DNA of 64,000 bases from an uncultured Stenotrophomonas sp. (GCA_900078405.1 FLTS01000001.1:744001-808000), one strand, 5' to 3'. Shown: positions 8,107-16,474, numbered from the stretch's first letter. Numbers and translations: made by a program. Notes: a model not told the origin generated them from the sequence alone.

Positions 8107-8870
8107 TTACCGCATTGGCCCCGGCGGTTCGCCGTCGCCGCCGGATTGCAGCGCCACCGGCAGGTGCCAGCCATAGCGCAGCGCCATCATCCGCAGGCCG
8201 AAGCACAGCCCGGCGCCGGCCAGCACGCAGGGCAGGGCCGGCCATTGCAGCCAGTGGCCGGCGGCGACCACCGCGGCGCCGGCCAGCGCCGCGACCTGGT
8301 TGCGCAGTTGCGCCAAGGTCGAGCTCACCCAGGTCGAGACCACCATCGCGCAACTGCGCAACCAGGTCGCGGCGCTGGCCGGCGCCGGCGGCCGGCGCCG
8401 GCCAGCGCCGCGATCGCGTACAGCTCGGCGCGCAGCACCAGTGGCACCTGTGCCAGCAGCACGTCGCGGGCGATGCCACCGCCGATGCCGGTGAGCATGC
8501 CCATCGCCGCCGCCATCGGCGGGGCAAGGCCGAAGGCCAACGCCTTCTGCGTGCCGGCCACGGCGAATACCGCAAGGCCGAGGGCGTCGAACATCCGCAC
8601 CGGGTTGCTCAGGCGCTCGATCCGCGGGTTCCACAGGAAGGTGACGATGCCGGCGGCCAGCGAGACGCTCGGATAGCGCCAGTCGCTCAGCGCCGCCACC
8701 GGGGTGGCGCCGATCAGCACGTCGCGGGTCATGCCGCCGGCACTGGCGGCGGCGAAGGACAGCACCAGCACGCCGAACAGGTCCAGCCGGCGGCGCACGC
8801 CCATCATCGCGCCGGACAGGGCGAAGACGAAGGTGCCGATGAGGTCGAGGATCAGTACCAGGGTTTCCAT
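8107..8870 (-). pseudogene. TRIC-type cation channel (YicG/UPF0126), frameshifted by palindromic insertion
   Basis: The gene encodes two UPF0126/TRIC repeats, a bacterial trimeric intracellular cation channel family protein. From ATG 8870 the frame gives a normal N-terminus (LILDLIGTFVFALSGA, AGGMTRDVLIG) and second repeat (TGIGGGIARDVLLAQVP, ELYAIAALAGA). It then runs into a 119-bp insertion and terminates at 8325 after about 30 foreign residues. The rest of the family sequence (AVVAAGHWLQWPALP, GLRMMALRYGWHLP) continues in another frame to a stop at 8107. The insertion length is not a multiple of three, so the last membrane helices are lost. A truncated 181-aa product could still be made. 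Upstream (8871-8958) is the end of the decarboxylase-like gene. Confidence 0.85.
8274..8413. repeat. 119-bp insertion with 40-bp perfect inverted repeat and 21-bp flanking direct repeat
   Basis: Left arm 8274-8313 and right arm 8348-8387 are perfect inverted copies of 40 bp around a 34-bp spacer (8314-8347). The outer 21 bp of the left arm (8274-8294) recurs as a direct copy at 8393-8413. Removing one direct repeat plus the intervening DNA (119 bp) restores a normal TRIC reading frame, so the segment is an insertion or a templated duplication. It has no open frame of its own worth naming. Confidence 0.85.
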
Positions 8871-8958
8871 GAGGCCGTATTGTGCGGCCTGCCACCGGTG
8901 GCGGCCATCGGGCCGGGCCCGGCGGCGGTGCCGCCCTTGCCGGGCGGCACCGGCAGGG

Positions 8959-9405
8959 TCACGGCAGCGGCGGCAGCAGGCCGGCGCCGAGACGGTTCCA
9001 GGCGTTGATCGTGGCGATGCCCATGCTCAGGTCGCTGATGCCCTTTTCGTCGAAATGCGGCGCCAGCGCATCGAACGCGGCCTGCGAAGGCGCGCCGTCG
9101 GGCAGCCGGGTCAGCGCCTCGGCCCAACCCAGGGCGGCGCGTTCACGCGCATCGAAGAAGCGGCTTTCGTGCCAGGCCGGCAGCGTGTCGAGCTTGCGCG
9201 GCTCGATGCCGGCCTTGCGCAGCGCGGTGCCGTGCATGTCCATGCAGTAGCCGCAGCCGTTGATCTGCGACACACGCAGGAATACCAGTTCCATCAGTTC
9301 CTGCTCGACCGAGCCCTCGTGCACGGCCTTGCTGGCGGCAAGCAGGCCCTTGAACGCTTCGGCGGCCAGGCGGGTGTAGGGAACGCGGGGGGTGGTAGTG
9401 CTCAT
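8959..9405 (-). CDS. Carboxymuconolactone decarboxylase family protein (AhpD-like)
   Basis: 148-aa protein with the AhpD-type redox motif CGYCMDMH (Cys51, Cys54, His58), typical of small alkylhydroperoxidase-like or decarboxylase-like enzymes. It ends with the family segment DLSMGIATINAWNRLG. ATG at 9405. It lies 35 bp behind an ECF41-type sigma factor gene in the same direction. Such carboxymuconolactone-decarboxylase/oxidoreductase/epimerase genes are the usual partners and targets of ECF41 sigma factors, so its job is probably linked to that regulator. The substrate is unknown. Confidence 0.87.
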   Translation of the reverse strand: MSTTTPRVPYTRLAAEAFKGLLAASKAVHEGSVEQELMELVFLRVSQINGCGYCMDMHGTALRKAGIEPRKLDTLPAWHESRFFDARERAALGWAEALTRLPDGAPSQAAFDALAPHFDEKGISDLSMGIATINAWNRLGAGLLPPLP

Positions 9406-9440
9406 TGGAACGGCTCCAGTAATGGCCGGCATGGCCATCT

Positions 9441-10340
9441 TCATTGCAGGGACGTGCCGGCATCGCCAGTCGTGACAAGAGCGTGCAGCTTGTGCGGGTT
9501 GAGCACGCTGTAGATCCGCGCGATGCGGTCGCCATCGACCACGATGGTGGTCACCGAATGCAGGCGGCTGCCGTCGAAGCGCAGGATCGCCGGTTCGCCG
9601 TTGACGCTGCCCAGCCGTGCCGGATGGCTGCCGCCGCGGCGGGCGATGGCCCAGAACAGGCGGGCGATGCGTTCGGCCCCGAGCAGTGGCCGCAGCGCCG
9701 CGGTGACCACGCCGCCGCCGTCGGAGAGCAACCGCGCATTGGCATGCAGCAGGGCATGGATGGCCGCGCTGTCGCCGCGCTGGGAGGCCTCCATGAACCG
9801 CGCCAGCAACCGCCGGTGCTGGCCGGCATTGGCGGCGAAGCGTGGCCGTCCTTCCTGCAGGCGTTTGCGTGCGCGATGCACCAGTTGCTGGCAGTTGGCT
9901 TCGCTGTGCCCGAGCAGTTCGGCGATGCCGGCGTAGTCGTGGCCGAACGCCTCCTTGAGCAGGAACGCGGCGCGCTCCTCGGGGCCGAGTTGTTCGAGCA
10001 GGGTCAGGAACGCCAGCGACACCTCTTCGGCGACGGCGTGGACCTGTGCGGGGTCCGGGGCCGGTGGCAGCTCGGCGGCGATGTGCAGCGGTTCGGGCAG
10101 CCACGGGCCCATGTAGTCCAGGCGCTGGCGCGTGGCCGTGCGCAGCCGGTCCAGGCCGAGCCGGGTGGTGGCGGTGACCAGCCAGGCCTCCGGGTCGAGG
10201 ATGGTGGCGGTATCGGCGCCGGCCCAGCGCAGCCAGGCGTCCTGCACCACGTCCTCGGCATCGGCGCGGCTGCCAAGCAGCCGGTAGGCCAGCGCCAGCA
10301 GGCGCGGGCGGTGGTTCTGGAAGGTGTCGGTCATGTCCAT
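9441..10340 (-). CDS. sigJ: ECF41-type RNA polymerase sigma factor (SigJ-like) with SnoaL-like C-terminus
   Basis: 299-aa extracytoplasmic-function sigma factor. The region-2 sequence ALAYRLLGSRADAEDVVQDAWLRW is near the N-terminus. Region 4 (AFLLKEAFGHDYAGIAELLGHS) is in the middle. A C-terminal NTF2/SnoaL-like domain of about 110 residues includes LLSDGGGVVTAAL, corresponding to the conserved C-terminal DGGG-type motif by which ECF41 activity is controlled in place of an anti-sigma factor. Start ATG 10340 (or 10334). There is no Shine-Dalgarno, consistent with a nearly leaderless mRNA from the promoter at 10349-10375. It is followed by the AhpD-like gene and divergent from fumarase. Confidence 0.88.
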   Translation of the reverse strand: MDMTDTFQNHRPRLLALAYRLLGSRADAEDVVQDAWLRWAGADTATILDPEAWLVTATTRLGLDRLRTATRQRLDYMGPWLPEPLHIAAELPPAPDPAQVHAVAEEVSLAFLTLLEQLGPEERAAFLLKEAFGHDYAGIAELLGHSEANCQQLVHRARKRLQEGRPRFAANAGQHRRLLARFMEASQRGDSAAIHALLHANARLLSDGGGVVTAALRPLLGAERIARLFWAIARRGGSHPARLGSVNGEPAILRFDGSRLHSVTTIVVDGDRIARIYSVLNPHKLHALVTTGDAGTSLQ

Positions 10341-10348
10341 GCAGGAAG

Positions 10349-10375
10349 GACGCAACAGCGTGTGCCACCGTGACA
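10349..10375 (-). promoter_or_regulatory. ECF41-type promoter of sigJ
   Basis: On the minus strand TGTCACG (10375-10369) is followed by 16 bp and then CGTC (10352-10349). The published ECF41 consensus is TGTCACA-N16-CGTC, so only one base differs. Transcription would begin at about 10342-10343, almost at the sigJ start codon. This indicates autoregulation and co-expression of the downstream AhpD-like gene. Confidence 0.8.
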
Positions 10376-10440
10376 GAAGGGCCGGAGCGGCACTTTGCAC
10401 TAAAATGGCCGGCTCCACCCCCGCCAGCCTCGAGCAAGCC

Positions 10441-11958
10441 GTGACATCGATCAAGCAGGAAGACCTCATCCAGTCCATCGCCGACGCCTTGCAGTACATC
10501 TCGTACTACCACCCGGTCGACTACATCAAGAGCCTTGCCGCCGCCTACGAGCGCGAGGAGTCGCCGGCGGCCAAGGAGGCGATGGCGCAGATCCTGATCA
10601 ACTCGCGCATGTGCGCCGAGGGCCACCGCCCGATCTGCCAGGACACCGGCATCGTCACCGTGTTCCTCGAAATCGGCATGAACGTGCGCTGGGATGACGC
10701 CACGATGGGCGTGGAGGACATGGCCAACGAAGGCATCCGCCGCGCCTACGCCTACCCGGACAACAAGCTGCGCGCCTCGGTGCTGGCCGACCCGGCCGGC
10801 AAGCGCACCAACACCCGGGACAACACGCCGGGCGTGGTCAACGTGAAGGTAGTGCCGGGCGACACCGTTGAGGTGATCGTCGCGGCCAAGGGCGGCGGTT
10901 CGGAGGCCAAGTCCAAGTTCGCCATGCTCAACCCGTCCGATTCCATCGTCGACTGGGTACTCAAGACCGTGCCGACGATGGGCGCCGGCTGGTGCCCGCC
11001 GGGCATGCTCGGCATCGGCATCGGCGGCACCGCCGAGAAGGCGATGCTGCTGGCCAAGGAGGCGCTGATGGAGGAAATCGACATCAACGAACTCAAGGCC
11101 CGTGGTGCGTCCAACCGCATCGAGGAACTGCGCATCGAGCTGCACGACAAGGTCAACGCGCTGGGCATCGGCGCGCAGGGCCTGGGCGGCCTGACCACGG
11201 TGCTGGACGTCAAGATCAAGGACTACCCGACCCACGCCGCCAACCTGCCGGTGGCGATGATCCCCAACTGCGCCGCCACCCGCCATGCGCACTTCACCCT
11301 GGACGGCAGCGGCCCGGTGATGCTCGACCCGCCGTCGCTGGAAGACTGGCCGAAGCTGGTCTACGACGCCTCCAAGGGCACCCGCGTCGACCTGGATACC
11401 CTCACCCCTGAAGAAGTTGCCAGTTGGAAGCCGGGCCAGACCCTGCTGCTCAACGGCAAGCTGCTGACCGGCCGCGACGCCGCGCACAAGCGCATGGTGG
11501 ACATGCTCAACAAGGGCGAGGCACTGCCGGTCGACTTGAAGGGCCGCTTCATCTACTACGTCGGCCCGGTGGATCCGGTGCGTGATGAAGTGGTTGGCCC
11601 GGCCGGCCCGACCACCGCCACGCGCATGGACAAGTTCACCGAGCAGGTGCTGGCGCAGACCGGCCTGCTGGGCATGGTCGGCAAGGCCGAGCGTGGCCCG
11701 GCGGCGATCGAGGCCATCCGCAAGCACAAGTCGGCCTACCTGATGGCGGTGGGCGGCTCGGCCTATCTGGTGTCCAAGGCGATCAAGGCGGCCAAGGTGG
11801 TCGGCTTCGCCGACTTGGGCATGGAAGCGATCTACGAATTCACCGTACAGGACATGCCGGTGACCGTGGCGGTGGATTCCACCGGCGAATCGGTGCACCA
11901 GACCGGCCCGCGCGAATGGCAGGCCCGCATCGGCAAGATCCCGGTGATGGTGGTGTAA
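10441..11958 (+). CDS. Fumarate hydratase, class I (4Fe-4S)
   Basis: 505-aa iron-sulfur fumarase that interconverts fumarate and malate in the TCA cycle. Cysteines that can ligate the cluster are in CAEGHRPICQDTGI and IPNCAATRHAHF, and the C-terminal beta-domain is fused (VGPVDPVRDEVVGPAGPTTATRM). The protein is close to the usual length for single-chain class I enzymes. GTG at 10441 gives the expected (V)TSIKQEDLIQS N-terminus; an ATG at 10405 would add 12 non-conserved residues. It is followed by a strong hairpin at 11985. The enzyme is oxygen-sensitive in other bacteria. Confidence 0.93.
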   Translation: MTSIKQEDLIQSIADALQYISYYHPVDYIKSLAAAYEREESPAAKEAMAQILINSRMCAEGHRPICQDTGIVTVFLEIGMNVRWDDATMGVEDMANEGIRRAYAYPDNKLRASVLADPAGKRTNTRDNTPGVVNVKVVPGDTVEVIVAAKGGGSEAKSKFAMLNPSDSIVDWVLKTVPTMGAGWCPPGMLGIGIGGTAEKAMLLAKEALMEEIDINELKARGASNRIEELRIELHDKVNALGIGAQGLGGLTTVLDVKIKDYPTHAANLPVAMIPNCAATRHAHFTLDGSGPVMLDPPSLEDWPKLVYDASKGTRVDLDTLTPEEVASWKPGQTLLLNGKLLTGRDAAHKRMVDMLNKGEALPVDLKGRFIYYVGPVDPVRDEVVGPAGPTTATRMDKFTEQVLAQTGLLGMVGKAERGPAAIEAIRKHKSAYLMAVGGSAYLVSKAIKAAKVVGFADLGMEAIYEFTVQDMPVTVAVDSTGESVHQTGPREWQARIGKIPVMVV

Positions 11959-11984
11959 GCGCGCCGGACGCGCTTGCGGAACGG

Positions 11985-12015
11985 ACAACGGCCCGGTGAT
12001 GAACCGGGCCGTTGT
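11985..12015 (+). terminator. Terminator after fumarase
   Basis: Perfect 13-bp stem (11985-11997 and 12003-12015; ACAACGGCCCGGT/ACCGGGCCGTTGT) with the 5-base loop GATGA, followed by GCTTT. It lies 27 bp after the stop codon. Confidence 0.85.
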
Positions 12016-12091
12016 GCTTTCCGGGCCAGGCTCCGTTGCGTGCCTGCGGATGCGCGGGATAATCCGCGTTCCCATCCCGGCCGGAGCGCCC

Positions 12092-12727
12092 ATGTCCGTC
12101 ATCCTCTACGGTTCGCAAAGCACCGCCTCGCTGGTGGTGCACTGGCTGCTGATCGAACTGGGCATCGAGCATGAACTGCGCCAGCTCGATTTCGACAAGC
12201 GCGAACAGAAGTCGCCGGAATATCTGGCGATCAACCCGGCCGGGCGCGTGCCGACGCTGCTGATCGACGGGCAGGTGCTCACCGAATCGGCGGCCATCGC
12301 CATGCACCTGGCCGACCTGCATCCTGACGCCGGGCTGGCGCCGGCACCCGGCACCCCGGCGCGTGGCGACTACTACCGCTGGATGTGCTTCTGCATCTAC
12401 ACGTTGATGCCGGCCTGTCGCGCGTGGTTCTACCCGCACGAGCCGGCGGGCGAGGCGAATATTGCCGCGGCGAAAGAGCAGGCGCGCCAGCAACTGGAAA
12501 GCGCGTGGCGGCAAGTGGCCGACCACCTGCAGGCCGGCGGCCCGTACATGCTGGGCGAACAGGTCACGGCGGTCGATTTCATGCTGACCATGCTGATGCG
12601 CTGGTCACGCAACATGCCGCGCCCGAGCGACAGTTGGCCGGCGCTGGCCGCGCACGCGCGACGGATGAAGGACCGCCCGGCGCTGGTCGAGGTCTATCGC
12701 CGCGAAGGCATCGACGACTGGACCTGA
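12092..12727 (+). CDS. Glutathione S-transferase family protein
   Basis: 211-aa soluble protein with a thioredoxin-like N-terminal domain and a helical C-terminal domain. The conserved cis-proline segment NPAGRVPTLLIDGQVLTESAAIAMHLAD marks the glutathione site (Pro in RVPTL, Glu-Ser in LTESAAI). The catalytic N-terminal Ser is probably in YGSQSTAS. ATG at 12092 follows CCGGAGCG. It ends 8 bp from the convergent hydroxylase gene. The substrate class cannot be set from the sequence. Confidence 0.9.
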   Translation: MSVILYGSQSTASLVVHWLLIELGIEHELRQLDFDKREQKSPEYLAINPAGRVPTLLIDGQVLTESAAIAMHLADLHPDAGLAPAPGTPARGDYYRWMCFCIYTLMPACRAWFYPHEPAGEANIAAAKEQARQQLESAWRQVADHLQAGGPYMLGEQVTAVDFMLTMLMRWSRNMPRPSDSWPALAAHARRMKDRPALVEVYRREGIDDWT

Positions 12728-12734
12728 GGCCGGC

Positions 12735-13844
12735 TCAATCCACGTAATCGTCGAACCTGCGCCCGCCCTGGAACGGCATCAGGTGCTGCTTGACGATGCC
12801 CTTGGGCACGGTTTCCAGCTTCATCACGCCGTATTCCCGCGGCCATTCCTCCTGGTCGCGCGGCAGCTTGAAGGTGCCCATCAGCATGTCCACCAGCGGC
12901 AGGTGGATGGCGTAGTTGACGTCGACGTAGTCCTGCTGCCGCGCGTGGTGCCAGTGGTGGTAGCGCGGCAGCACCAGCAGGTATTCCAGCCAGCCGAAGC
13001 GGATGCCGAGGTTGGCGTGGGCGACCACCGCCTGCAGGCCGACCAGGATCACGTAGGCGTTCACGGCCGGGGTCGAGAAGCCCAGCACCAGCAGCGGCAG
13101 CAGCACCGCGCTGCGGGTCATCACGATCTCGACGAAATGGATGCGCGAGCCGGCCAGCCAGTCCATGTGCCGGCTGGAATGGTGCACGGCATGGAAGCGC
13201 CACAGCCACGGGAGGTTGTGGTACGCGCGGTGCAGCAGCGCCTGCGCCATGTCGGCCACGAACACCGCGATCAGGAACTGCGCCCACACCGGCAACGACT
13301 GGATTGCCGCCTTCAGCGACGGGAACGCGGCCAGTCCGGCGATGGTGGAGGTGGAGGCGGTGACCAGGATCAGGATGAACTGCACCAGCACGTGGCTCAT
13401 GAAGAAATAGGCCACGTCGGTGCGCCAGCCCGGCCGCAGCGGCGACAGCGCGCGCTTGCCGAGGTAGCGCTCCAGCGGCACGAACACCAGCGCCGAGAAG
13501 AACAGCGACAGCACGAACCAGTCCAGCCCGAGCGAATAGGGCGTCTGGCCGATGGCGTCGAACTGCACGTTGGTGCCGCCCAGCAGCACCGCCAGCGTCG
13601 CGCTGCCGACGCCGATCGTGGCGATGCGCTTGTTGCGGTCGCGCAGGATCGCCGCCGTGCCCATGATGAAGGCCGCCGCCAACCCCACCAGCAGCAGGTG
13701 GCGCGCGAACTGTTCGTTGTAGACGGCGCGGAACTCGCGGCTGGTCAGTACTTCGGGGAAGTGGAAGCAGGCCACCGCCAGCAGGCTGAGCAGCCCCAGC
13801 AGCGCGGACGAATAGGCGAAGAACGAGCGATGCGGTCGGGCCAT
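12735..13844 (-). CDS. Sterol desaturase/fatty acid hydroxylase superfamily membrane protein
   Basis: 369-aa integral membrane di-iron protein. Several hydrophobic helices precede the histidine boxes HAVHHSSRHMDW and RYHHWHHARQQDYVDVNYA, which are characteristic of C5-sterol-desaturase-like hydroxylases acting on lipids. ATG at 13844 begins MARPHRSFF; longer frames run into the palindromic repeat upstream. The reaction in bacteria of this family is not established. It lies between GST (convergent) and the palindromic repeat copy 2. Confidence 0.85.
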   Translation of the reverse strand: MARPHRSFFAYSSALLGLLSLLAVACFHFPEVLTSREFRAVYNEQFARHLLLVGLAAAFIMGTAAILRDRNKRIATIGVGSATLAVLLGGTNVQFDAIGQTPYSLGLDWFVLSLFFSALVFVPLERYLGKRALSPLRPGWRTDVAYFFMSHVLVQFILILVTASTSTIAGLAAFPSLKAAIQSLPVWAQFLIAVFVADMAQALLHRAYHNLPWLWRFHAVHHSSRHMDWLAGSRIHFVEIVMTRSAVLLPLLVLGFSTPAVNAYVILVGLQAVVAHANLGIRFGWLEYLLVLPRYHHWHHARQQDYVDVNYAIHLPLVDMLMGTFKLPRDQEEWPREYGVMKLETVPKGIVKQHLMPFQGGRRFDDYVD

Positions 13845-13904
13845 GCGTGGACTTCCTGTCGGTACGGCCGGATTTTGCCTGTGCCGGGTGAACGGCGACA
13901 AGCC

Positions 13905-13975
13905 GTAGGTGCAGGGCTTGCTCCGCACTGCGTCTGGGCGGGGAAATCCCCGTGCGGGGCAAGCCCCGTACCTAC
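13905..13975. repeat. Palindromic intergenic repeat, copy 2
   Basis: Begins GTAGGTGCAGGGCTTG and ends CAAGCCCCGTACCTAC, with inner arms CTCCGCAC/GTGCGGGG around GGGGAAATCCCC. It is the same family and nearly the same length as 7981-8050. Its right edge overlaps the last codon of the ArsC-family gene. Confidence 0.8.
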
Positions 13976-14319
13976 AACAAGGCGTGCACCGTTTCCGGCG
14001 GCCGGCACAGCGCGGTGCCCTTGACCGTGCGCACGATCGGGCGGTTGATCAGTTGCGGGTACATCGCCATCGCCTCGATCAGCGCGGCCTCGTCGTCCAG
14101 TTTCCGCGCCAGCCCCAGCTCGGCGTAGGCGGCTTCCTTGCTGCGCAGCAGGTCGCGCGCCGGCATGCCCATTTCGTCCAGCAGCCGGCGCAGCGTGGCC
14201 GGGTCGGGCGGGTCCTGCAGGTAGTCGATGACTTCAATGTCGGCGCCGGCCTGTTGCAGCAGGGCCAGCGCGCCGCGCGAATTGGAGCAGCGGTTGTTGT
14301 GCCAGATTGTCGCTTTCAT
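13972..14319 (-). CDS. arsC: ArsC/YfgD family glutaredoxin-dependent arsenate reductase-like protein
   Basis: 115-aa thioredoxin-fold protein. Active-site Cys11 is in WHNNRCSNSRGAL, and the conserved C-terminal QLINRPIVRTVKGTALCRPPE matches ArsC-type reductases. Its length fits the short YfgD branch, whose real substrate is uncertain, so arsenate reduction is only probable; there is no other ars gene nearby. Its start is 4 bp downstream of the pldA stop, so the two form one operon. The last codon overlaps palindromic repeat copy 2. Confidence 0.85.
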   Translation of the reverse strand: MKATIWHNNRCSNSRGALALLQQAGADIEVIDYLQDPPDPATLRRLLDEMGMPARDLLRSKEAAYAELGLARKLDDEAALIEAMAMYPQLINRPIVRTVKGTALCRPPETVHALL

Positions 14320-14323
14320 TGCC

Positions 14324-15451
14324 TCAGAACCATTCCAGCAGGGACAGGCCGACGCCGATGTAGGTGGCGCGGTGGTTGTAGTCGATCATGCTTTCGCCAT
14401 AGCCGTCGAACACCTGCACGTGGCCGCGCAGCAGGTTGTTGAGCGGGAAGCCGTAGTCCAACTGCAGCGAACCATGCGAGCGGTCGCCGCTGCGCAGCGA
14501 GTGGCGTCCGGTCAGCGACAGCTCGTGGCCGTTGCGGTTCCACACCAGCGTGGCATCGCCACGGCCGATGTAGTCCTCGATGTCGGGGTTGTTGTCGTCC
14601 TTGCCGCTCTCGGGGATGCGGTACCACGGGCGCAGCACCAGCGCCCAGTTCTCGCGGTCCAGGCCGACGCTGAGGATCACCCGGTTCCAACTGCGCGAGA
14701 GCGGGTCGCTGCGGCCGTTGGACTGGTGGTTCAGGCTGATGCCGGTCATGCGCCCGTTCCAGCCCAGCAGCGAGTAGCCGTTGCGGAACACCAGCATCGC
14801 CTCGGGCTCGTAGTTGGTCTCGCGGAAGGGGCGCGACAACTCGCTGTTGTAGGCCTGCCAGCGCGAACTCTGGGTATAGCCCACCCACACGTCGCCATTG
14901 TCGCCGAACAGGTTCTCGGCCACCTTGGTCTTGAAGCTGAGCTGGAACTTCAGTTCGGTATCGTCCAGCTTCTCGGGCTGGATGACGGTGTTGTTGGGGT
15001 TGGGCGAATGCGGCATTTCGTTGGGCTTGCTGCTCCAGAATGCCGGCAGCAGATACACCGGCTTGTAGGCACGCAACTGGAAGCGGCCCAGCTTGGAGTC
15101 CTTGGCCAGCTCCCAGCGGCTGTCCAGCAGCGAGCCGCGCCCGGCGTTGGCTGCTGCGGCCGCCAGTTCGTCATGGGCGAACAACTCCTTGCCGCGCAGG
15201 TCTTCGGCGTCCAGTGCCTTGGCTTCCCTGCGCAGCTGCTGGGCGGCGAGGGCGGCGGCATCGGCGGCCTGGGTATCGGCCGGCGTGCGCCCCAGCACAC
15301 GGTCGTAGCAGCCTAGGCGGGCGGCGTCGGAGTCCAGCGCGAAGCAGGCTTCGGGCGAGAGCGGCTGCGCCGTGGATTCCTGTGCGAGGGTGGTGACGGG
15401 CAGGGCCGACAGGGTGAACAGCAGGGCGGTGCGGAGGGGGCGGTCAGGCAT
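14324..15451 (-). CDS. pldA: Outer membrane phospholipase A
   Basis: 375-aa beta-barrel enzyme that hydrolyses acyl chains of phospholipids in the outer membrane. The signal peptide MPDRPLRTALLFTLSALPVTTLAQ is followed by a long N-terminal extension of about 100 residues rich in Ala and Gln. The barrel then contains the catalytic sequence NHQSNGRSDPLSRSWNR (His242, Ser244). It ends in aromatic WF, as expected for Bam-dependent insertion. In other bacteria the enzyme removes misplaced outer-leaflet phospholipids. It leads an operon with the ArsC-family gene. Confidence 0.92.
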   Translation of the reverse strand: MPDRPLRTALLFTLSALPVTTLAQESTAQPLSPEACFALDSDAARLGCYDRVLGRTPADTQAADAAALAAQQLRREAKALDAEDLRGKELFAHDELAAAAANAGRGSLLDSRWELAKDSKLGRFQLRAYKPVYLLPAFWSSKPNEMPHSPNPNNTVIQPEKLDDTELKFQLSFKTKVAENLFGDNGDVWVGYTQSSRWQAYNSELSRPFRETNYEPEAMLVFRNGYSLLGWNGRMTGISLNHQSNGRSDPLSRSWNRVILSVGLDRENWALVLRPWYRIPESGKDDNNPDIEDYIGRGDATLVWNRNGHELSLTGRHSLRSGDRSHGSLQLDYGFPLNNLLRGHVQVFDGYGESMIDYNHRATYIGVGLSLLEWF

Positions 15452-15537
15452 GGCGGAGGCGGTCCATCCGAATGGTGTGGGGAGGCGCGGGCGGAATTGT
15501 CGGCCATCGCGCGGTGCAAGGGGAACGGCAGGTGGGG

Positions 15538-16023
15538 TCAGATGAACCAGGCGACGGCGAACACGCCGAGCATCGCCATCGCCAGCCCGAGCTTGAGGGC
15601 CACCCCCAGCACGATGCCCAGCCAGGTGCCGATGCCGACCCTGGTGGCCCTGCCCAGGTGGCGGCCATGCAGGTATTCGCCGAGCAGGGCACCGGCGAAC
15701 GGGCCGATGAACAGCCCCAGTGGCATGAAGAACAGGCCCACGACCGTGCCCACCAGCGAACCGGCCATCGCCAGCCGGCTTGCCCCCAGCTTCTGCGCGC
15801 CCAGCGTGGTGGAAAGCACGTCCACCACGATGGAGATCACGGTCAGCACGCCCAGCACCAGCAGCGTCGGCCAGCCGATCCGGGTGAAGCCCTCGGCCCA
15901 GGCCGCCGCCAGCAGGCCGGCGAACACCAGTGGAACCCCGGGCAGGGCCGGCAGCACGATTCCGACGATGCCGGTCAGGACCAACACCACCGCCAGCAAA
16001 TACAGGATGAATGAATAGTCCAC
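15538..16023 (-). CDS. DUF456 family inner-membrane protein
   Basis: 161-aa protein of unknown function with about five hydrophobic segments and the DUF456 signature GIVGIVLPALPGVPLVFAG near the start plus GPFAGALLGEYL later. GTG at 16023 is preferred because AAAGG lies about 9 bases upstream; a TTG at 16047 would overlap a possible -35 element of the cold-shock gene on the other strand. Glycine-rich helices suggest tight packing. Transcribed away from csp. Confidence 0.8.
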   Translation of the reverse strand: MDYSFILYLLAVVLVLTGIVGIVLPALPGVPLVFAGLLAAAWAEGFTRIGWPTLLVLGVLTVISIVVDVLSTTLGAQKLGASRLAMAGSLVGTVVGLFFMPLGLFIGPFAGALLGEYLHGRHLGRATRVGIGTWLGIVLGVALKLGLAMAMLGVFAVAWFI

Positions 16024-16040
16024 GTCCGTACCTTTGAGGG

Positions 16041-16247
16041 TTGACAATCCGGTCTTTCCACCGATTGATTTTTCGTTATGGCCGGGTTAAGTTTCAGCCG
16101 CTGAGCTTGGCAAGGTCACCGTGAATCGTGGCCTGATGGGTAGATCGCATGATTTGCTTACATCGCTGCACCTCGCTTCCTCCTTGCAGTCAGCCGTCCT
16201 TGCGGGCGTATCCAAACAACTGAGAGAGCAACAGGGAGTCAGTCGAG
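16041..16247 (+). promoter_or_regulatory. Promoter and long leader of the cold-shock gene
   Basis: TTGACA at 16041-16046 with ATTGAT 17 bp later forms a plausible sigma-70 promoter. It leaves an untranslated leader of about 170 bases before the ATG at 16248. Long structured leaders are usual for CspA-type genes and confer cold control of translation. The leader also has pyrimidine-rich CTTCCTCCTT. The RBS is AGGGAG. Confidence 0.45.
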
Positions 16248-16457
16248 ATGTCCGATCGCGAAACCGGTACCGTCAAGTGGTTCAATGATGCCAAGGGCTT
16301 CGGCTTCATCAGCCGCGAGAATGGCGAAGATGTGTTCGTGCACTTCCGCGCCATCCAGACCCAGGGCTTCAAGAGCCTGAAGGAAGGCCAGAAGGTCACC
16401 TTCACCGTCGTCCAGGGCCAGAAGGGCCTGCAGGCCGACGCCGTGCAGCCGGACTGA
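16248..16457 (+). CDS. cspA: Cold-shock protein, CspA family
   Basis: 69-aa single-stranded RNA/DNA-binding protein made of one cold-shock domain. RNP1 is KGFGFI (residues 16-21) and RNP2 is VFVHF (29-33). It acts as an RNA chaperone that melts secondary structure. The full family length is present. It is monocistronic, with a long leader and a strong terminator. Which csp paralogue it is cannot be told from the window. Confidence 0.93.
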   Translation: MSDRETGTVKWFNDAKGFGFISRENGEDVFVHFRAIQTQGFKSLKEGQKVTFTVVQGQKGLQADAVQPD

Positions 16458-16474
16458 TCCCGGCTGCCACTGGC

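Noticed and set aside
8274..8413. Palindrome as an integron attC site
   Set aside because: No RYYYAAC/GTTRRRY core sites and the arms are perfectly complementary, unlike attC.
8959..12102. Very long minus-strand open frame (over 1000 codons) antisense to fumarase
   Set aside because: High-GC shadow of the fumarase and decarboxylase genes; its composition lacks any family motif outside the real 8959-9405 gene.
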